This document shows positions 1 to 10,916 of a stretch of 64,000 bases of DNA, in pieces; the first letter of the stretch is position 1; every line of letters begins with the position of its first letter. The position numbers were made by a program, and so were the translations under genes. A model generated the notes under the pieces. That model did no database searches. It saw only the letters and a program-made list of their open reading frames with translations, and was not told where the DNA came from. The DNA is from Megalonaias nervosa. Lineage: Eukaryota; Mollusca; Bivalvia; Unionida; Unionidae. The stretch lies in the NCBI GenBank assembly GCA_016617855.1, contig JAECUM010016856.1, forward strand, positions 43,501 to 107,500, given 5' to 3'.

Positions 1-2792
1 AGACAATTTTGTTTGCTTTGGCAGGTCTGCTATTTGAGTCTCAAAATCTCCATCACTTGGAATACAGCATGTAAGCATAGACCACATGGTCCATTTATAC
101 TTCCAGGGACTTAGCCATCTGGCTCATAAGTTAGAAACGGTTGAGATCCCCATTGTCCATTTTATTCCCACATTTTCAAAGAGTATTGGGGATACAGTGC
201 TCAAAGAAAATTTTTTCGGACACAGGCCACGGGCTGGTGACTCAGATTTCCACATGCCCAAAATTTCCCCTTTTTTAACATTGTAACACAACGTTGCAAT
301 ATCTACAATTTTAACTGTTTTACCGTTTATACATGCTGCATGTAACGGGGATATACTGAGTGGTGTTGTTTTTCTTTCTTTTTTTTTGTTGAAGATTACT
401 GAAAATTGTGTCGTCTCAAAACACGATCATGTCATGGGGTTTGGGGGTACAAAATCATATTTTTAGCATGGCACACCATTCTTCAATTTTAGAGCTCAAT
501 TTCATGTATGACAGTGGTGATCTTGGCATATTATGGCAGGTATGTCAACATCTTAAAAATACATTTACACATTTCATCAGCAGGATCAAAGTTTCCTCAT
601 GAAAATTATTTTTTTTTTTTTTTACAAGCCTGACAGGCACCTCAGGATGTCAGGGTTTAGTTGACCAATCTACTGCAGAACAATGATTATGCATCTGAAG
701 TACCAAAATTGAGGAGTTTTGTTTCTAAAAACGAATGACATTTCTAATGCGCAATAAAAAAATATTTCTGTCATTCCTGGTTGCAGAAAAAAGATCGGAT
801 GTCTTTTATATGAGATTAAGTAACAAGACACACATTTTTACAACACTTAAGTTACTGCAACAATGTCAGTGGTTTAAAGCTATTTTTATTTCCCTGTGAA
901 GTGCCTCATCTCTTTGGTAGCCTCAGCAAGACAATGATTTTCTCATAAAATCTAGGCCAATTCAAGTACATGTACATGTTGGACATTTTCAAACGTATTT
1001 TCTTTTGTTAGTGTTGACTTATGACTAGCAGCAAAATGTAACTGACCAATATTGTGAGTGAAAATCAGTTGGTTTTATTGATCATCAGAGGTTCCTTTAC
1101 ACCAGTATATGCCAGTTTTTACCGATAAAATTTGCCTCTGTACCAGAAAAAGACGAGGCTGTCTGTATTCATGTACCGACCAGCTGTAAAATGTGTTTCA
1201 ATTCTTTAAGGTTAACTGTTTATCCATCAAATTCTGTAAGAAGCCAACTTATTCTATTCATACAGTTGTAGTCCCATATCCCTCCCGACTATGACCATCT
1301 GCACAAATACAGCATCAGAAGGAGATTCTGCTAATCTCTTGGATGGAATACAATACATTGATATTCAAGATAAAAACAATACAAATAAAGCACTCCTCTT
1401 TCTGTTTCATAGATGCTACTCCTATCAGTCACTTTCTGCTTCATTCTGTTTGTGTTTAAGAATATGTAATCATGGCAAAGCGATCAACAACTTCATTTGA
1501 AAAAAAATGCTGGGTGCTTTGGATTTTTTTTTTTACAATACCATTGGTGCCTTTATTTGCTCTTGTTCAAAACAAATTAGAGGCAGGTAACCAGCTTGGT
1601 TTGAAATTTTGTGGGCTTCTATTTATAGATTATTGTGAGTCACATGGTTTAGCCATGCTGAAGTTGAAGGCTTACACTTTAGCTATTACCAAATTCATTT
1701 TAAATATATTGTGTAAAACAAATTAGGTACTTTTAGCTACATTTAATGATGTTAACCTGATCATTTTCTGAGTTACAGATAAGATCAAATTCGTGTTGCT
1801 GTGTGGAACGAACTATATTGTGGTGTTGATATGTGATAATGTCGATTATGAAAGGAGCTTCTGTAAAGGTCAGAAACACATTCATTTAATTTCCTTGCTC
1901 TAAAGTATTGTTTACAAAATAATTTTCTCCACTCTATGCAAGTGATAAACCATGCATTGATATGATTGGTTAATTAGCATTTGTACTGGTACCAGGTACC
2001 GGTAGTAGTGGAAATGCCGGATCATTTCTTGTAAAATTTCTCTGAGATGGACATTAAAAGTTGCATTTTGTCAAAAGAAGTGGGTCCACATGTTTCTTTG
2101 GACTGAAACTTATGCCCGACAATGGGGTTATTGACTTAACAGGGGCTGAGATAAGCGGGGAAAAATTAGCATAACGAAGAAGGATTCTTTTGGGACTGGA
2201 CCAAAATGCTTGACCTATATGAGATAAGCAAGGTTGAGATAAGTGGGTTTGACTGGATTTAAAATTGGACTATGATCCCAAGGTCCGTGTCTTAAGTGGT
2301 GATGGTATGTCATGGGGACGGGGGAAACATGTAATTATATGTGGGGTATGAAGTAGCTGAAGTTAGAGTTTTATAATTTTCATTTTAATTGCTTGTTAAT
2401 TTCAAGTATCAGCTTATCCTGAGCAGTATTGTGCATTTTCATGTGGAAATAGATTTTTTTAATAGGATAAATTTCAAGCACAGTTTCATGATTAAAATGA
2501 ACGGTGAAAATATGTCAGTTTCCTAGCATCTGGTTTGAAATAGTAAGTCCTAGATTCAGTACTTGACAGTTGCTGTCCTGACTAGTTCCATACTTTTCAC
2601 TGCAGACAGAATGAGTATTGCTGTCTAGATGTTTCAATACTTTTCACTGCAATCAGAATAAATATTGTGGACCAGACTCATTTTCACATTCACCCTGACT
2701 AGATAGTTCATAATACAATATGAGCATTTAGATCTTCAATATAAGGTTTAAATCTCAGCTAATTAACCAGTTGTCATAAGTATTTGAAAATA
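1..2792. other. Non-coding DNA upstream of recognisable TDP2 exons
   Basis: AT-rich sequence with only short open frames, none resembling a protein I know. The gene seen at 4803-14148 must have more 5' coding sequence, so part of this stretch is probably intron or 5' flank. I could not identify a convincing upstream exon. Confidence 0.5.
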
Positions 2793-4472
2793 CAGTGGTT
2801 CCCCTCTTATATGGCCACTCCTTCTGCACGGGGAAAGTGGCCTTATAAAACGGGTGGCCTTTCCAGAGGGGACTAAATTTTTTATGAGAAGTATATGTAA
2901 TGTATGTAGTAAGAAAGCTACATTCTTCAAAGCATTTAATATCTTCATTTAATATCTTCATTTAAAAGTAACATTAATTATTAAAAGGTTCTTCTTGTTA
3001 TAATAATAGCCTTATTTCAACTGAATATGCATTAATAGTTCTTATTCTTGGCGTAAGCGTGATATGCGAGCGGGTGTTGTTGTCATGCACATTGCAAAAC
3101 CATTCAAAAACGTCATTTAAATCTTGGTACTACATAACTCTCTTTCCATTTGCTCCATTTTCCCACTGCTGCTGAATAACCTCCTTATCGGTTACGATGT
3201 TGTTTATTCGAGTCTTTTCAACATAAAATTGTTTTATTTGAGTCTTTTCGACCTAAAATTGTTTGGCAAGTCCCACCTCCCCCGATGTTGAGTTGAATAA
3301 CCAACTTTTTTCTAAAAATAACTGTCTCCGTTTACATGATGACATGTTAATGTTTGGTAATGATTTATTCGGATGTTGTTAACTGGACGCGATTTAATTA
3401 TGCAGATGAATCTTTCGTAGAGCGGACAAAGTGCCTTCTTCGTAAAGGAAGCGATAAATGTGTTGTCATGTGATTTTTCGGTCTTTGTCTGGTACCCTGT
3501 TTTGTTTAAAGTTAATTTTTCTGTGTGAGTGTCTGCACAAAATATATTTTTAGACTATGCTGATCCTGTTATGATCATGACAATTACGTCTGGTTGTAAT
3601 CATCAATGTTGCCAACTACAAGACTGATTAAACAATTTTTCTGCATTGAAACAAAATGCCATGTGTTTTTAAAGGCAGCTATCTTGTCATGTGATTCATT
3701 AGTAGCAGTCTGGTACCCTATTGTTTTTACACTTCTTTACACTAAGTGAGAGAAGCCAAAATGGCTTCAATATGTAAGCAGATTTTACCTGAACAACAGC
3801 ACCTCGCAGCCGTTAGGATTTGTAATCTTGACAATTATTGTCAGTAGTAATAGCCACTAATTATGAAAGTGAACAAGCTCAACATCTTACTAAGGGAAGC
3901 CATAAAGGCTATCAAACCATTTTGCCGCTGACTTCTGTATTGTACATCAATACCGCCGCTACTCAGCTGTTCCTACTGTTCAATAATTGTAATCTTAACA
4001 GTTATCAGAGTGACTAAACCGGACATCTCATGATAACACAGCAGTAAGGCTAATCGGATTACGTGTACTTACCTTTTTGTATGGATTAAAAATTGAGTCT
4101 TTCTCAGCTTTTTGGAAAAAATGTGGTTTCTTGTGAGGCATAAATGATAAATATTAACCTTAGTGGTACATGTACTTTAGTCAATACTTCTTTCAGTAAC
4201 TAAAACCTGACATAGGGAAACAGAAATCGGATTACTTAACACACGTTATGAATAAAATACTGGTTCTGGATACATATTACAAAATAAAATGCAGCCGCTT
4301 GTGAGGGGTAAATTTTATCTTTTTGCACTAATATGCTGGCCGCTGGTCGCATTAGCGGGGTGGCCTTTCGTGAGGGGTACTTTTGAACACAAACTCGTCA
4401 GTGCTGACAGATTCTGGCCGTAGGGAGCTGGTGGCCGCTGGTCGGGGGTGCTGTTCAAGAGGGGGACCACTG
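2793..4472. mobile_element. Non-autonomous DNA transposon with TA target-site duplication
   Basis: The left end reads CAGTGGTTCCCCTCTTATAT. The right end, read on the minus strand, begins CAGTGGTCCCCCTCTTGAAC, so the two form terminal inverted repeats with 14 of the first 16 bases matching. Both ends are flanked by TA (2791-2792 and 4473-4474), the target duplication of the Tc1/mariner/pogo superfamily. The 1.7-kb interior has no transposase-like frame. A G-rich block near the right end (about 4290-4460) repeats the motif GTGGCCTTTCGTGAGGGGTA in varied form and echoes the sub-terminal part of the left end. I infer an internally deleted or MITE-like member of a pogo/Tigger-type family. Confidence 0.75.
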
Positions 4473-4802
4473 TATCAGAGTCACTCAAACAAGACAACAA
4501 CAGACAAATTACAGTAGGGCATACAAATAAGTCAGAGTGGCAATCTGACAAATTAAATGAGGAGCAAGGCACAAGTGAAAGGCATGTGCACAGAGTGGAG
4601 GGCAGGGTGCCACAAACCTATGTACCTTAGTAACATTGGTAGATACATTATCATAAGTTGCCATACATGAATTTAACCTCTAAACAGACCATTTGTGTGA
4701 CCAGGTAGTGATCCTGACAATTGGTGTATTTGTGAGTCTAGATTATAAGATTTACATATGTGCTTAAAATGAAGTTAGCAAATTCTCCATCTATTTTTGC
4801 AG

Positions 4803-4922
4803 CTACAACTCTGCTACAGATCCTGAGCCCTTTAGAATTCGTGTAATGTCCTGGAACATTGATGGTCTGGACCCAAAGAACAAAAAATCCAGAGTAGAGG
4901 GTGTCTGTGACAAAATCAACAA
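4803..4922 (+). CDS. TDP2: TDP2 catalytic-domain exon 1 of 4 seen
   Basis: This exon opens the endonuclease/exonuclease/phosphatase fold of tyrosyl-DNA phosphodiesterase 2, which removes tyrosine-linked topoisomerase II adducts from DNA 5' ends in the nucleus. The acceptor is a pyrimidine run plus CAG ending at 4802 and the donor is GTAAGT at 4923. The frame from 4804 reads into the family motif MSWNIDGLDPKNKKSRVEGV, whose SWN corresponds to the first catalytic motif. The exon ends two bases into a codon, which the next exon completes. The N-terminal part (a UBA-like domain in known TDP2 proteins) must come from upstream exons that I did not find. Family identity is from recall of the motif set. 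Confidence 0.88.
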
Positions 4923-6035
4923 GTAAGTTGATTCAAAATGATGACTGAAAATGAAATAACTTTCTTAAAGTTAGGGCTCCTGCCTCTTTTGACCATAGTA
5001 TATTGCAGGAATTGTATGCCGAAAAAGAAAGAGAAGCAATTCCTTCATACAGTTCTGCCCTTTTTTGATGGAACGTGGCACTAGGTTTATCTTATTGAAT
5101 GTTTGGAGGAAAAGATTAGATCTCATCATTGCTCCAGGTTGCAATAAATCATTGCATCTGTGACTAAAATTCAGAATTGGTGAATGAAAATTGTTAATTG
5201 TTTGACCTTTGGTGACCTTCTGAATCATAATGTGGCAGCTAGAAAATAACATGATCACTTTCTAATTGCAAATATATGCTAAAACAGTTAGGCAAATGCA
5301 ATTTAGTTCACAAAATTTCCTTTTTGGTTGAGTGACTTCCTATTTCTCCATCAATTTGCCATTTTTACATGTTGACTACTGTGGTTTACACCATAGAAGG
5401 GACCAGTCCAATTCAGGGCCTGTCTGGTGAACTTTAGCTAGTTGTATAGGTCTGAAAAACTGCAGACATAGAAACAAATACGGAAAATTCTCTTGGCGGT
5501 AATATTAATATTAATAAAATTTTAATGGCTGACCTGAGACTGAAGCAGATGTTGACTGTAGACAGTTGTGTCAGACACATATTTTAAAAGTAACCTGGTG
5601 TTTTTCATAATTACTCTCTTTTTTACTTCAGTAATCTTAATTTGTGTCATCTTCAGATATTAATTTCCCATTCAGTTGATTTCTTTTCTAGATATTTATG
5701 GTGACCACCTATTAGCGCTTGGCAGCCTAAAAATTGAATGACCATTCCATTTTTCAAGTTGGTTACCAGGCTAATAAAGAAAGTGCTTGTTCTTTGAATT
5801 TGTGAACATTGTGCCCGACATTGATAGATTTATACTAAATGTAAATGTGTCATTCATGATTTTGTAAACTGAATGTTTAGAGAAGATTGTGCATTAACAG
5901 TAATTTTCTAGAAGAGTATTAATTCCATTTAGGCATGAGCACTGTAATTGTGTCACACAATATGTAATGTACCAAAAGAGTGAATTGCTATATTGAGAGT
6001 ATTAATTCTGTATATTGATGCAAATGATTTTGTGG

Positions 6036-6287
6036 AGGACCCAGGTTGCCGAGTGATCTAAAGCTCTAGCCTTTCTGATAATTGCCATCTCACCTCTGTC
6101 CACATGGGTTTCAGTCCCAGGCTCTGCCAATTTGCAAATGTGAGAAAGCTTGCCAGTAGCTTCCTATGGGTGGGTGGTTCTTACCAGTTTTTTTTTCCTG
6201 TGTTCTTCCTCCACCAGTTATATTGGTCACAATTTATTGCCTGTTAGGTGCAGAAAAATGGCATTAAACCCAAAATAACAACAACAA
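6036..6287 (+). mobile_element. tRNA-derived SINE, family B (diverged copy)
   Basis: The head resembles a tRNA gene, with an A-box-like GCCGAGTGATCTAAAGC and a B-box-like GGGTTTCAGTCCC. A body containing GAGAAAGCTTGCCAGTAGCT and a short CAA-type tail follow. It is shared with copies at 11762-12012 and 30076-30261. Imperfect flanking repeats (AAATGATTTTGTGG before, AAATTGATTTTCTG after) look like an eroded target-site duplication. Confidence 0.75.
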
Positions 6288-6396
6288 ATTGATTTTCTGA
6301 AATTGTATTTAAATAACATTATTCAACAACACTGACTTCTCATTTCACAGTGGTTTTTTTTGTTGTGAGACTGCCATTTCCTTTACTTGTTACTAT

Positions 6397-6748
6397 CATG
6401 ACAAGTCTGACCTACAGCCAGCAAATGACTGGTCATACACATGACAAGTCTGACCTACAGCCAGCAAGTGACCAGTCATACACATGACAAATCTGACCTA
6501 CAGCCAGCAAGTGACCAGTCATACACATGACAAGTCTGACCTACAGCCAGCAAGTGACCGGTCATACACTTGACAAGTCTGACCTACAGCCAGCAAGTGA
6601 CCAGTCATACACATGACAAGTCTGACCTACAGCCAGCAAGTGACCAGTCATACACATGACAAGTCTGACCTACAGCCAGCAAGTTACAAATCATACACAT
6701 GGAAACTCTCACCTACAGCCAGTAAGTGACCAATCATACACATGACCT
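6397..6748. repeat. 43-bp minisatellite, about 8 copies
   Basis: The unit contains CATGACAAGTCTGACCTACA followed by GCCAGCAAGTGACCAGTCAT. The central copies differ by only a few bases and the last two are more diverged (for example GGAAACTCTCACC in place of GACAAGTCTGACC). It lies inside a TDP2 intron. Confidence 0.92.
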
Positions 6749-7039
6749 GCAAACAGCCTTAGTTGACTTAGTTTGGATCCCAAATAAAAGATATAGAAAC
6801 AATTTTGAAAAAGCAGTTGGCATTAAAATTACTGTCAGTCATACTAAATGTAGATATGTCAAATAATGTATTAATATAAACTATTGTATTGAATTTGAGG
6901 CCAGGCAATTTGTTGGAAAACTCCAGATATTGAATTTGAATCACAGACCTCAGTTTGAAGCAGGCAGTAACATGATAATTCTGTCACAAAAAACCTATAT
7001 ATCTATATATTATGGAAAACATTCTTTGACTTTTTAATT

Positions 7040-7690
7040 GCTGAGCCCACTTTAGTGGGAAGCAAGACATGCCAGTCACTTTTCTGAGGGTAGTGGCATC
7101 AACAATTAAGGCCTTGATTCAAGTTATTCATTTAATTATATTTCCTAATTTCCTTGATGGATTTTATGCAAGCTTGGGATTGAACCATGTTGAAGTTAAG
7201 ACAGCTCTTACATAACATAAATGCCTTCCCCATTGACCTTAGGGTCATGGTCACAGTCAGAAAATGTGTTAAGGTTTTTCATTTGCTGATATGTCCTAAA
7301 TGCTGTGATGGAGTTTCTTCATGTCTGGAATGACTCATTATGAAGCCAGTATAGCTTATCCATGACCATAGGGTCAAGGTCACAGTCAGAGAAAATGTGT
7401 TAGGTTCTTGGATTTTTTTTGTTTGCTTATATTTCCTAAAGCCCATTTAGAATCTCATTATAATTTAGATGAATCATTATCAAGATGAAAAAACACATGC
7501 TTTCATCTCTTTGATCTTAAGGTGAAGGTCACAGTCTGAGAAAAATTTGTGTTAAGGTCTTGGCAAAGTTTTTCATTTATTATATTTCTTAAAACTGCTT
7601 TGTTGATTTTGTTTACACAATGGATGAATCATTATGAAGCTACAATGCTTCATTCTGCAATGTGCACTCTCCCCTTTTGATGATGGAGTC
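7040..7690. repeat. Diverged tandem repeat of about 130-150 bp with GGTCAAGGTCACAG motif
   Basis: Four to five degenerate units each carry a variant of GACCNTAGGGTCAAGGTCACAGTC, then GTGTTAAGG..CTT, an ATTTCCTAA-type core and ATGAATCATTATGAAGC. A related sequence occurs at 50215-50510 with the same GGTCAAGGTCACAGTC core, so this is a dispersed family rather than a local array only. Confidence 0.7.
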
Positions 7691-7736
7691 AGAAATAATG
7701 TGTTTTACAGCAATGCTTTGGCTGTGGGATTATCAT

Positions 7737-8090
7737 GCAGGCCCTGGATTTAACATAAGCAATAATTTGGTTTTGTGCTCAACCTACAGGACCTGGATTT
7801 GATGTAATTACTCATTAATTTGGTTTTAGTCTCATCATGCAGGCCCTGGATTTAATGCAGTTACTCATTATTTTGGTTTTGGGCTAAACATGCAGGACCT
7901 GGATTTGATGTAATTACTCATTAATTTGGTTTTAGTCTCATCATGCAGGCCCTGGATTTAATGCAATTACTCATTATTTTGGTTTTTGGCTAAACATGCA
8001 GGACCTGGATTTGATGTAATTACTCATTAATGGTTTTGGGCTCATGCTGCAGGCCCTGGATTTGATGTAATTACTTATTAATTTGCCATA
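7737..8090. repeat. 53-bp minisatellite with alternating unit types
   Basis: About seven units of roughly 53 bp. Units starting GCAGGCCCTGGATTTAA alternate strictly with units starting GCAGGACCTGGATTTGATG, giving a 106-bp higher-order repeat. The rest of the unit is AATTACTCATTA-TTTTGGTTTT with variants. Confidence 0.88.
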
Positions 8091-9446
8091 GCTAAAACCT
8101 TAATTGTCACTGCCTTTGTTTCCCCACTCAGTTGATATTTGTTCTTAGTGACTATTGCAACCAAATTATAAGGGCTTTGCAACCTAAAATTTGCAGTGGC
8201 CTTTAAAATTTCCCATTGAGTTACTGTTCGGCTAAAGTTTGATACATACTCGGGGTACTGCAAGGAAGTGCTATACAAGCTAAAATGAGACTGGAAGTCG
8301 GAACACAAATTTGTTTATCTACACTTTATGGTTTGAATGCTGACATACAGAATGCAAGTTAATTGTGAAAAATATGAGTTGAGATTTCACACTCATATAT
8401 CATTTTGCTAGTATTAAATTTGTAATGATATACAGTAAATCTTTTGTTAAACTTCTTAGGGGCCATCCATTTAGTATGTAGACACTGAGTGGTGAGGGGG
8501 ATTTGAAGTTTGTTTATTTGTGTGTATGGGGGAAGGTTGAGTAAGACCAAGTAGTATATACACACACGCATTTGTAGTCCAATCATGAACAGGTATAATA
8601 ACCTGGTGATGTATAGGCTGACTGCCATTAAAAGTAAAATTAGTTTATTTTGTATTTCAACTAGGACATGGTGGAGGAAAGCACTTGTACCCTACTGTGT
8701 CAGCAGTAACTTGTTTTTTAGTTTACCATCTTTTGCATTTATAAAGCCATGCAGCAGTTTTATGGAATCAAACTAAAATATTTTTTTTTGCATATGTTCA
8801 TAAAGTTTAATGGATATTTAGTTTGGTGGGATATTATTGGATGCAAATGTTGAGTAAAATGGCTGTTTTGGGCGACTTTTGTAAATATTCTAAATTTTGA
8901 CTGTTTGCACTAATTTCACCCATTTTTCTACCACTTCCTCCATTGCCAGGCATGGGAGATATGTCACTTAACCCCAAATGGTAAGTTTAGCATGGATTTT
9001 TTTCAAGTTAAACAAACTTTAAATTTAGATTGGAACCTGCTAGTAAAAATATGCTACCGTGACACGGATAATGACATTCTTTGCTAGTGCTTTTTGTATG
9101 AGGGTTGATCAAATCTATTTTTGTCACACATGGGTCTGTCTCCCAATAATTAAACAGTAGTAGCTGTTTTTGTAATCATAAAACTTCTATTTGAAACTGA
9201 TCATAAATTCTTTTAGTTCATTCTTTTCCCAAACTTTTGGACTGAAGTATAGATAACAACAGTAAATTATCCCCTCCCCCCCCCAAGTCAAAAGAGGATT
9301 TTGCAAGTCAGTTTTGTTTCTCCACTCATGAAAAAATGCAAGCTGTAAAATCAGTTAAATTCAAGCCCTGAACATTAGATTTCCTATTATGTTTACTTGT
9401 GTGAGCTTCTGCATATCAGTGTTAACCTTGTATTCTCATATTCCAG

Positions 9447-9657
9447 AGAAAAGCCTCATGTAGTTTTACTACAGGAGGTTGTCATGGAGACACAGAAGAT
9501 ACTAGAGGAAAAATGTCCTTCATATGACCTTGTTCCAGGTGGAGAAAAGGAATATTACACAGCTATCCTCCTGCAACGGAATGTTGCAACAGTTGAGGAT
9601 GCAGCAGTTATGCCTTTCTACTCGAGCATGATGCTTCGGAATCTGTTAACTGTGAAG
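9447..9657 (+). CDS. TDP2: TDP2 catalytic-domain exon 2 of 4 seen
   Basis: It completes the codon left open by the preceding exon and then encodes 70 residues in phase. The second metal-binding motif is plain in VVLLQEVVMET, whose LQE is the catalytic glutamate motif. The conserved stretch PFYSSMMLRNLLTVKV follows. The acceptor is ATTCCAG ending at 9446 and the donor is GTTTGC at 9658, where the frame ends on a whole codon. Length and motif order match the phosphodiesterase domain of TDP2. Confidence 0.9.
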
Positions 9658-9834
9658 GTTTGCCACATATTGGAAGAACAAGATTATTTTGGGACAGACT
9701 CCATTAACTCCTAATAATTCAGCTTCACTTAAAAATTTTTCATTTTTTTGGTTGTTATAATAAATAATCATCAAGTAATATGTGACTGTCAAGATCATGT
9801 CTCTAATTTAATGGATTTATTGTTATTGTCTTTT

Positions 9835-10170
9835 GTGTGTGTGTGGGTGTTTGTGTGTGTGATTTGGATTTTTAATGTAGCTTTAAAAAATTTTCAGTCC
9901 TATCGCTACAATGTCTGAAGTGTGGCCATTTGTAGTGATGTCTAGCACTGTGGCATCATGCTGCAGACATTTAGCATCATGTCCCACCCAGTCACATTAT
10001 CCTGACACCAACCTGACCAGTCCTAAGACTAACCCCTTAATGCTGAGCATCTAGCGAGGCAGCTGTTAGTACCATTTTTATAAGTCTTTGGTATGACTAT
10101 GCCAGGATTCGAACCCATGACCTCCATCATCCGAGGTGGACTCTCGAACCAGTAGGCCACTGGAGCGGTC
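9835..10170 (-). mobile_element. tRNA-derived SINE, family A (copy A1)
   Basis: Read on the minus strand it starts GACCGCTCCAGTGGCCTACT and has a tRNA-like A-box/B-box head and the long family body, ending in a (CA)n tail. A perfect 13-bp target-site duplication GTTATTGTCTTTT lies at 9822-9834 and 10171-10183, so this is a full-length retroposed insertion. It sits inside a TDP2 intron. Confidence 0.92.
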
Positions 10171-10745
10171 GTTATTGTCTTTTAATTGTCAGACTAGCAT
10201 GATAAGAAGAAGTTTGCAATATAAATCTGTTAATTGTATCTTAATTGTTAGCATTTATTACAAAATTCTTAAACATGTTTTTATTGATTTAGAACTCCAT
10301 TTATCGAACATTAAAATGTTGACATACAATCCTCTGACATAGTTCCAGCAAAAGTAAAATCCCAAAGGAATGAGATCAGTTATATAAAGATAGGATGCAT
10401 GTCTTTTACTGGGAAATCATGTCAGATTCAGTAGCTAAATATTCCATTACAAATGTCACATTTGCATTTGAACACATTATGTACAGAATTTTTCTTGTAT
10501 GATCTGTCCTTTTATTTATATTGAGATACATGATAAATTAACAGATGGTAATAATGTTTCACAGATTTACATTATTCTTAATGACAAGTTACATGAAACA
10601 AATTGCTAATAATATGTATTATTTTTTAAAATATTCAGAATCTCTGATGGTTTAACATTTATTGGAATATTTCTGTGACTATTGTTTAAGAAATTTATTA
10701 AATTTTTTGAGGTTGATTAAACAGCATTATTCTTTTTACCCATAG

Positions 10746-10916
10746 TGCACAGTGAAAGGAATAAAGTTTGACATTCTGACCTCCCATTTAGAGAGCACCA
10801 GGGAGCATGGAAAAGAGAGAAAGAACCAGCTTAAAATTGCATTTGAAAGTGTCAAGAGAGCTGATGCTGACAGAACTGTGATATTTGGTGGGGATTTGAA
10901 TCTAAGAGACAATGAG
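10746..10916 (+). CDS. TDP2: TDP2 catalytic-domain exon 3 of 4 seen
   Basis: A 171-bp phase-0 exon of 57 codons between acceptor ACCCATAG (ends 10745) and donor GTAAAG (10917). It holds two hallmark motifs: ILTSHLESTREHGKERKNQL, with the catalytic HLEST, and VIFGGDLNLRD, whose GDLN supplies the third metal and catalytic motif. The order SWN, LQE, HLEST, GDxN across the exons is that of TDP2. Confidence 0.92.

Larger units (their letters stand above)
4923..9446 (+). other. TDP2 intron, repeat-rich
   Basis: A 4.5-kb intron bounded by GTAAGT and TTCCAG. It contains a tRNA-derived SINE (6036-6287) and three tandem-repeat blocks (6397-6748, 7040-7690, 7737-8090). No coding sequence of its own is evident. 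Confidence 0.85.

Noticed and set aside
1291..1500. Open frame considered as an upstream TDP2 exon
   Set aside because: A TAG lies just after one possible acceptor, no good donor closes the frame, and no TDP2 N-terminal similarity is visible.
4448..4630. Plus-strand frame just before the first TDP2 exon seen
   Set aside because: It begins inside the right end of the TA-flanked transposon and shows no domain; splice sites are poor.
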